Assembly (NCBI GenBank): GCA_039589195.1
Contig: JBDHHV010000023.1
Coordinates: forward strand, 1 to 35,261
DNA length: 35,261 bases
Direction of reading: 5' to 3'
From: JBDHAC01 sp039589195
Lineage (GTDB): Bacteria; Gemmatimonadota; Gemmatimonadetes; Palauibacterales; Palauibacteraceae
This document shows positions 29,800-35,261 of the stretch, piece by piece (positions within the stretch are counted from its first letter, which is position 1; the number at the start of each line of letters is the position of its first letter). A program made the position numbers and the translations under genes. The notes under the pieces were generated by a model that was not told the origin of the DNA, ran no database searches, and saw only the letters and a program-made list of their open reading frames with translations.

Positions 29800-31398
29800 A
29801 TGCTGGATCGGCTCACCCATCCATTCATCCTCGGCGAAGGCGTGCCGGCGAGAGTCGCTTGGGCTCTCGCCACGCTGTTGGTCCTCGTCCACATCGGTCT
29901 CGGCTGGGAAGCTCGCGAGATCGGGGTTCACATCATGCGCGACGATGCGCGCTACCTCATTCTCGCCCAATCGCTGCGGGAATTCGGCTACCACGATCTG
30001 TATCGGGTGAGTCAGCCGCTTCACACGCTCTATCCACCGGGGTATCCCTTGCTCCTGCTGACCTGGGGGACGGTGTTCGGGGACAGCTTCGCCACCCACG
30101 TGATGCTGAACGTGCTCCTCTCCGGGGCCGCCCTCGCGCTACTGTTCGCGGCCCTCAAGCGCCTGACGTCGCCCGGGGTGGCCCTCCTGTGTCTCGTGCC
30201 GCTGGTCGCAAACCCGTTGCTGGTGAGTCGCGCGGGCAGCCTCAGGTCGGAGCCGATGTACATGTTCTTCAGCCTGCTCGCACTATGGGCTCTGGCTCGT
30301 GCACACCCCGGGGTGCGCGCGCTGGTGCTTGCCGGCGGAGCCGCCCTTCTCGCGGCCGCGGCCCGGATCAACGGACTTACCCTCGTCGCGGCGATCGGCC
30401 TCGCCTGGCTGTTCAAGCGACGCTTCAAGGCCTTCGCGGTGCTGGCCGCGGTCTCCGTGCTGACGATGGGAACGTCATTGGTGTGGGCCGCCCTGACGCC
30501 CGAGGCGCTTCCCGAGAGCAGCTATGTCGGCGATGTGCTGCGGGGGAGGGCGGACCCGCGGAGCACGGCCGAGATACTCTGGGCACGTACGGGCCTCCGG
30601 GCATGGAGGGTCTTCGTCGAGACCCTGCCGGCCGCGCTGCCGCTCCCGAGCATTTCGGGAACGCCGGTCGACAACCTCGTGCTGACGGGCGCCATGATCG
30701 TGTCGCTGCTGGCGGGGATCGTCGTATGGCTGCGGCGCTGGACCGAAGCGTCTCTCTACCTGCTGCTCTACTTCCTGTCGTTGTTCACCTGGCCATTCGT
30801 GCGACCCCGGTTCGTGGAGCCGATCCTGCCCCTGCTCGTACCGGCCGTGGTGCTCGGCGCCGCCGCGCTCGCGGGCGCGTATCGGCGTTCCCTGCGCCTG
30901 CCCGCGGCCGCCGTGCTGGTGCTCCTGTTGACCGTGACCGGTTCGCTGCAGACGGCGCAGCGCGTGAGCGATCGAGCCGGGTGCGAACCGTTCGATCTGG
31001 CGGACCCGCCCGCGTGTCTCTCGATCAAGCAGAGCAGCTATCTGCGAGCGGTGGATCACATCGACAAGACGACGCCCACCGATGCCGTTTTCCTGGGCGT
31101 CGCCCCCGAGCCGCTCTACTACCACACCGGGCGACAGTCGATCTCGTCGGCCGGGGCCCGCCGCACCGGTCCGTCGGACTTCCTCGCCTACCTGATGGAG
31201 CAGGGCGTCGATTACGTCCTGCTCACCGCCAACAGCGGGTGGATCAGCGACCGCCTCGCGGCCCACTGCTCTCACCTGGCCCTGGAAGGCACGTTCCCTC
31301 CACGGACCTACCTGCTCCGGATCGCGTCCCCCGACGAAACCGTCTCGCCCACGTCGGCCTGCGAGGCCGTCGCCGAGCACAGGCAGCGAGCCGAGTAG
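29800..31398 (+). CDS. GT39/ArnT-like integral membrane glycosyltransferase, copy 1
   Basis: A 532-residue membrane protein; GAGGG lies 7 bases before ATG 29800. The first helix is followed by EIGVHIMRDDARYLILAQSL, where the acidic pair in the first periplasmic loop is the expected catalytic or metal region of the GT-C (GT39/ArnT/PMT) fold. YPPGYPLLLLTWG and SRAGSLRSEPMYMF are other family segments. About 10-11 hydrophobic segments fill residues 20-390; residues about 400-532 are soluble and periplasmic (ACLSIKQSSYLRAVDHI, PLYYHTGR, YLLRIAS). It would transfer a sugar from a lipid-linked donor to a lipid or protein in the periplasm. The closest relative in the window is the next gene, a tandem copy. 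Target unknown. Confidence 0.85.
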   Translation: MLDRLTHPFILGEGVPARVAWALATLLVLVHIGLGWEAREIGVHIMRDDARYLILAQSLREFGYHDLYRVSQPLHTLYPPGYPLLLLTWGTVFGDSFATHVMLNVLLSGAALALLFAALKRLTSPGVALLCLVPLVANPLLVSRAGSLRSEPMYMFFSLLALWALARAHPGVRALVLAGGAALLAAAARINGLTLVAAIGLAWLFKRRFKAFAVLAAVSVLTMGTSLVWAALTPEALPESSYVGDVLRGRADPRSTAEILWARTGLRAWRVFVETLPAALPLPSISGTPVDNLVLTGAMIVSLLAGIVVWLRRWTEASLYLLLYFLSLFTWPFVRPRFVEPILPLLVPAVVLGAAALAGAYRRSLRLPAAAVLVLLLTVTGSLQTAQRVSDRAGCEPFDLADPPACLSIKQSSYLRAVDHIDKTTPTDAVFLGVAPEPLYYHTGRQSISSAGARRTGPSDFLAYLMEQGVDYVLLTANSGWISDRLAAHCSHLALEGTFPPRTYLLRIASPDETVSPTSACEAVAEHRQRAE

Positions 31399-31404
31399 CC
31401 CGCC

Positions 31405-33186
31405 ATGGTGCGGTCTGGTTCGTGCGGTTCAAGACCGTTTGCCGGTACGCGTATTCGCACGAGGACGGGCACAGGGACGGACGTGGGCTCGAACGACCCC
31501 GACTACACCGGTCTGATCGACGGACGGCTGGACGGCCGCTTGATGTGGGCGATCGTCGCGGTGCTCCTCCTGATCCACGCCGTGCTCGCGTGGAGCGGTC
31601 GCGAGATCGCCGTGCTCACCGCGCAGGACGATGTTCGCTACCTGCTCCTCGGTGAGTCGCTGCGAGACCTGGCTTACCGAGACCTGTTTCTCGTGGGCTC
31701 GCCGCCACACAACGTGTATCCGCCGGGGTACCCGGCTTTCCTGGCTCCCTGGGGCATGATCGGCAGCGGTAGCTTCGCGAGCGTCATCGTCTCCAACATC
31801 ATCTTCTCGACCGCGGCGCTGGGCCTCGCGTTCGCGGCGATCCGGCGCGTGTGGTCCGCGACGGGTGCCATCCTCTGCCTGACCTGTCTGGCGGTGAATC
31901 CGTTTCTGGTCGCTCGTGCGGGGGGCGTGCGCTCCGAGAGCCTCTACATGTTTCTCACCCTGCTGGCGCTGTGGGCCCTGACGTGGAAGACGGCCTCGCC
32001 GAGACGGCCCCTGATCGCGGGGGCCGCCGCCGTACTCGCCGGACTCACGAGGACGGTGGGCGTGTCCTTGATCGCCGCGATAGGGGTCGGGTGGATGCTG
32101 CGAAGGCGCCAAAAGGCCGCCTCGATCCTGATCGCCGCCGCGGCGGCCACAGTGGGTGCCTGGCTCTTGTGGAGCGCTCTCGCCCCGGGCCAATACGAGG
32201 GCGTCCACTACTTCGCCAAGGCCTTGACCGACACGGAGGAGCCGCTTCTGGGAACGTTGGTGCGGCGGTTCAGCACGCTGGTCCCGAACTACGGTGCCCG
32301 CAGCACGCCCTGGGTACTCGCGCTCCCCACCATCTCCGGGACGTCCGCGGACAACGTGCTCTGGGCGGCCATCGTAGCGGTGGGCATCATCGCAGGGCTG
32401 TTCGAGATGTTGCGCCGTTGGCCCGTCGTCACGGGTTATCTGCTGCTGTACGCGTTGATCCTCGTGTTCTGGCCCTATTACCTGCCCCGCTTCCTGGAGC
32501 CCGCCGTCCCGCTGCTCGTCCCCACACTGCTGCTCGGTCTGGGTCTGATGACGCGGCGCCTGGGGAAGCGGTGGAGCCTGGGAGTGATCGCCGCGATGGC
32601 CCTCCTCATGACGGGTGGCGGTCTCTCGCGCACGCTCGAAGCCGTCAGCTATCGGCGGGGGTGCGAGGCCTTTTCGTTGCAGAACCCCCCGGCGTGCATC
32701 CAGGAGGATCGTGCGAGCTATCTGCGCGCTTTGCACTACGTGGATGCCCACGCTCCGACGGACGCGGTCTTCATGACCGGAAAGCCCGAGACGCTGTACT
32801 ACTACACGGGCCGCCGCTCCGTCCTGATCGAGTCGGTCTCCTCGGCGGGCGCCGAGACGCTCCCCTCGACTCTCCGCGAGCGGGGCGTGGATTACGTGCT
32901 CCTCGGGAACCTCCATGTAAACGAGATCGAGCGACTCCACCCAGCCCTCCAGCAACATTGCGAATCGTTCAGCGTCGAGGCGTTCTTCGAGCCGCGCACC
33001 TACCTGCTGCGCGTCGGGGAAACCGGGGAAGGCCCGGCCGAGGACACCACAGCCCGCGGAGCCACGGCCCGGGGAGCCACGGCCGGGGGAGCCACAGCCG
33101 AGTCGGACGCGTGCGCCGCCATGGCCGCCTACGAACGGGACAGCGTCGACCGCGACTTCAACCGCGACAACTGGCGGGCGAACTGA
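31405..33186 (+). CDS. GT39/ArnT-like integral membrane glycosyltransferase, copy 2
   Basis: A 593-residue paralogue of the previous gene, 6 bases behind its stop. It shares the same order of parts: REIAVLTAQDDVRYLLLGES, YPPGYPAFLAPWG, RAGGVRSESLYMF, LPTISGTSADN, FWPYYLPRFLEPAVPLLVP and a soluble end with ACIQEDRASYLRALHYVD and YLLRVGE. The N-terminal 26 residues are Thr/Arg/Gly-rich and have no equivalent in copy 1, so GTG 31483 with AGGGAC upstream is a likely true start. The C-terminal tail has four 15-bp repeats and then an acidic end not seen in copy 1. The two copies may form a hetero-oligomer or use different acceptors. Confidence 0.83.
   Translation: MVRSGSCGSRPFAGTRIRTRTGTGTDVGSNDPDYTGLIDGRLDGRLMWAIVAVLLLIHAVLAWSGREIAVLTAQDDVRYLLLGESLRDLAYRDLFLVGSPPHNVYPPGYPAFLAPWGMIGSGSFASVIVSNIIFSTAALGLAFAAIRRVWSATGAILCLTCLAVNPFLVARAGGVRSESLYMFLTLLALWALTWKTASPRRPLIAGAAAVLAGLTRTVGVSLIAAIGVGWMLRRRQKAASILIAAAAATVGAWLLWSALAPGQYEGVHYFAKALTDTEEPLLGTLVRRFSTLVPNYGARSTPWVLALPTISGTSADNVLWAAIVAVGIIAGLFEMLRRWPVVTGYLLLYALILVFWPYYLPRFLEPAVPLLVPTLLLGLGLMTRRLGKRWSLGVIAAMALLMTGGGLSRTLEAVSYRRGCEAFSLQNPPACIQEDRASYLRALHYVDAHAPTDAVFMTGKPETLYYYTGRRSVLIESVSSAGAETLPSTLRERGVDYVLLGNLHVNEIERLHPALQQHCESFSVEAFFEPRTYLLRVGETGEGPAEDTTARGATARGATAGGATAESDACAAMAAYERDSVDRDFNRDNWRAN
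33046..33105 (+). repeat. Four 15-bp tandem repeats in the GT39 copy 2 tail
   Basis: Four units of 15 bases (33046-33060, 33061-33075, 33076-33090 and 33091-33105) encode repeats of TTARG, ATARG, ATAGG and ATAES type. Confidence 0.8.
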
Positions 33187-33290
33187 CGAACGAACCCTGT
33201 CCCGGTCCGCCCGACATCCAATCTGCCGAAGTTTCGAGGGTTCCTCACTCGCCTTGTTGGCCCGGACAGCCTCGGAGAAAGGCCAGTGTC

Positions 33291-35213
33291 ATGAAGACGT
33301 GTTCAGTCGTCGTCCGTCGGAGCCTGGTCTTCGTCGTCTCGACCGTCTCGATGCTCGGGTCGACCGGGTGCGGCACCGCAGGCGAGGGAGAGCGCGGGCG
33401 GGTGGCCTCGCCCGACGGAGAAGAGACCGAGAGCCGGATGTTCCGCGCCGACGCGTCGCACACGGGGTCCGTGGCGACGCGTGGCGTCGAGGCGCTGGGC
33501 GGTATCGCGTGGCGGTTCGAAACCGGCGGTCCCGTGCGCTCGACACCCGCGTTGGCTGGTGGCGTGCTCTACTTCGGGAGCTCGGACGGACACCTGTACG
33601 CGGTCAACGCAGCGGATGGAGAGCCGAGGTGGACGTACGAGGCGAGCGCCCCGGTCACCTCGTCTCCCGCGGTGACCGGCCGCGCGGTGATCTTCGGCGA
33701 TCGAGCGAACGTGTTCTACGCCCTCGACCGGAGGGATGGCGACCTCCTGTGGAGTCGCGAGACCGGCCCCGATCGTCCGCTCCCGTGGGGGTGGGAAGGT
33801 TGGGACTACCTGTCCGCCTCCCCGGTCCTCGTGCCGGACCGCGGACTCGCACTGTTCGGCAGTGGTGACGGCACCCTGTACGCGGTGGATGCCGGGTCGG
33901 GTGAGGACCGCTGGCGGTTCGAAACCGATCGCCGCATACGATCCACGCCGGCCGTGGCCAATGATCTCGTCTACTTCGGCGGCGGTGACGGCGTGTTCTA
34001 CGCGCTCGACCTCGACTCGGGCGAGGCTCGCTGGACGTTCGAGACGACCGGGATCGGGCTGAACGCCGCCGACTTCGGGTTCGACCGGACACAGATCCAG
34101 GGATCCGCCGCAGTCGCCTCGGGGACCGTGTACTTCGGCTCCCGCGACGCCTCCCTGTACGCCCTCGATGCGGCCACGGGGCAGCTGAAGTGGCACCGTG
34201 AGGACGGTACCGCATGGGTGGTCGGCTCGCCGGCGCTGCACGATGGGCTGCTCTTCAACGGTCGTTCATCCGGGGGTCGATTCCGGTCCATCGACGCCGC
34301 CACCGGCGACGAAAGGTGGGTGATGACGACCCGCGGGCTCGTCTTCTCGTCGCCCACGGTGGTGGGAGACCTGGTCTACGTGGGGAGTGGTGGTGGCGCC
34401 ATCTACGCTCTGGAGGCTGCCACGGGAGCCGTGCGCTGGAGCTTCGCCACGGACGGCGACATCTATTCCAGCCCGGTGGTGGCGGATGGACGGGTCTACT
34501 TCGGGTCGGACGACGGCTTCATGTATGCGCTCGAAGCGGGTGACGGCCCCACGCCTCGCCTCGCGGTCTTCTGGGACGACTCGCTCGCCGACCAGGCAAT
34601 CTGGGGCGGGCAGCCCGGGCACCGTTCCGCGACTGAGTACTTCGAGCGGCATGGATACGAGCAGCTGGAGGCCCCTGGTCTGGCGGCGTTCTTCGAAGAG
34701 GGCATCCGCGACGGCGCTCCAGGCGTCGTGGTGTTCGGGATGGACGCTCTCCCGGCGAGCGTCGCCGCGGAGCCGTCGGATACGACACTTCTCAGACGGT
34801 ACCTGAACGCGGGTGGCAAGGTGGTGTGGCTCGGGTTGCCGCCGTTGGTGGTCACGCGGGATGAGGCCGGGGTGTTCACCGGGATCGACCGGGACCGCCC
34901 TGGCGCACTGCTCGGTGTCGACTGGTCGGAGTGGAACACCGACAAGTACCACGTCACACCGACCGAGGACGGGCGTCGTTGGGGTCTATCGGAGTGGAGT
35001 GTAGCGAGTCCGGCCACCGGTCCCACGGCCGTGGACGTCGTCCTTGCGCTGGACGAGCTGAATCGCGCCGCGGCATGGGTCCGAGAATACGGAGGGCCTC
35101 CCGGGACCGGCTTCGTGTTCCTTCCCGCCAGTACCGACTCGCGGCACTTGGACGACATCCGCCGGGTCGCCGAAGCTGGACTCATGCGCTCGATAGACGT
35201 CCCTCGTCGGTGA
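33291..35213 (+). CDS. PQQ-type beta-propeller lipoprotein with C-terminal alpha/beta domain
   Basis: A 640-residue protein; ATG 33291 is chosen for its signal peptide, with AAAGG 9 bases upstream. A lipoprotein-type signal ends LGSTGC (about residue 27). Residues about 60-420 hold eight or nine blades of the PQQ/BamB-like propeller, each with DGxLYAVDAxxGxxxW, for example DGHLYAVNAADGEPRW, DGTLYAVDAGSGEDRW and DASLYALDAATGQLKW. Residues about 425-640 form a separate alpha/beta domain (LAVFWDDSLADQAI, GVVVFGMDALPAS, RRYLNAGGKVVWLGLPP), resembling the class I GATase-like or ThuA-type folds. Propellers of this kind bind proteins or redox cofactors; no quinoprotein catalytic residues can be seen. 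The upstream ORF extends much further but is antisense to the GT39 genes. Confidence 0.85.
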   Translation: MKTCSVVVRRSLVFVVSTVSMLGSTGCGTAGEGERGRVASPDGEETESRMFRADASHTGSVATRGVEALGGIAWRFETGGPVRSTPALAGGVLYFGSSDGHLYAVNAADGEPRWTYEASAPVTSSPAVTGRAVIFGDRANVFYALDRRDGDLLWSRETGPDRPLPWGWEGWDYLSASPVLVPDRGLALFGSGDGTLYAVDAGSGEDRWRFETDRRIRSTPAVANDLVYFGGGDGVFYALDLDSGEARWTFETTGIGLNAADFGFDRTQIQGSAAVASGTVYFGSRDASLYALDAATGQLKWHREDGTAWVVGSPALHDGLLFNGRSSGGRFRSIDAATGDERWVMTTRGLVFSSPTVVGDLVYVGSGGGAIYALEAATGAVRWSFATDGDIYSSPVVADGRVYFGSDDGFMYALEAGDGPTPRLAVFWDDSLADQAIWGGQPGHRSATEYFERHGYEQLEAPGLAAFFEEGIRDGAPGVVVFGMDALPASVAAEPSDTTLLRRYLNAGGKVVWLGLPPLVVTRDEAGVFTGIDRDRPGALLGVDWSEWNTDKYHVTPTEDGRRWGLSEWSVASPATGPTAVDVVLALDELNRAAAWVREYGGPPGTGFVFLPASTDSRHLDDIRRVAEAGLMRSIDVPRR

Positions 35214-35261
35214 ACGAGCGGGAGTCCGTCGTGCCCAGCTGCTCCCAGGCCGGCCGTTGAC

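Noticed and set aside
31851..33290. Upstream extension of the propeller frame across GT39 copy 2
   Set aside because: This part is out of frame in the glycosyltransferase gene and Arg/Gly-rich; the lipoprotein signal at 33291 marks the real start.
35182..35261. Possible 3' end of a minus-strand gene (ending RPAWEQLGTTDSRSF and a stop at 35182)
   Set aside because: Only about 25 codons are visible, and they would overlap the end of the propeller gene by 32 bases; it reads like protein but cannot be supported.

Overview
The window is a high-GC bacterial chromosome segment with densely packed, mostly unrelated housekeeping and envelope genes and no phage, plasmid, CRISPR, rRNA or tRNA signature. 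Several traits point to the Gemmatimonadota or a close relative. These are a short (about 288 residue) RpoD-type sigma factor, many exported proteins with carboxypeptidase-regulatory-like domains or a TonB-plug-like end, long lipoproteins of unknown function, and Shine-Dalgarno sites of GGAGG/AAGGAG type. The assignment is inference from gene style; no marker gene in the window settles it.

Layout. 1-4.1 kb: the 3' part of an extended SDR epimerase, an exported half beta-lactamase-like protein, and a DUF5686/Omp85-like outer-membrane protein on the minus strand. 4.2-7.1 kb: a RemA-like small protein, an HD-domain phosphohydrolase and a PP2C phosphatase. 7.2-9.1 kb: a translationally coupled radical SAM/SPASM-like enzyme and a metallophosphoesterase of unusual motif I. 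9.2-11.2 kb: sigma factor and a lipoprotein. 11.2-15.2 kb: a tightly packed four-gene operon (HDAC-like deacetylase, M24 peptidase, dipeptide epimerase, TrpF-like barrel). 15.3-19.6 kb, minus strand: a cysteine-repeat lipoprotein, a small unknown protein and PriA. 19.6-22.0 kb: HNH endonuclease, TatA/B with a very long tail, NAD(P)-binding epimerase-like protein. 22.0-24.2 kb: a palindrome-rich convergent spacer and a large exported unknown. 24.4-26.2 kb: an orphan 2Fe-2S molybdo-hydroxylase subunit, a membrane protein and an exported RidA. 26.2-27.0 kb: two decayed tandem paralogues. 27.2-35.2 kb: an 837-residue CarboxypepD/TonB-plug protein, two tandem GT39-like membrane glycosyltransferases and a PQQ-type beta-propeller lipoprotein.

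The best candidates for undescribed biology are the radical SAM plus phosphoesterase pair, the deacetylase-peptidase-epimerase-TrpF operon, and the cysteine-repeat lipoprotein. Smaller points of interest are a 32-bp near-perfect palindrome between convergent genes, in-frame 15 or 18 bp tandem repeats that recur in four unrelated genes, and a probable CTG start codon. All functions are read from sequence motifs only; no database search was possible.
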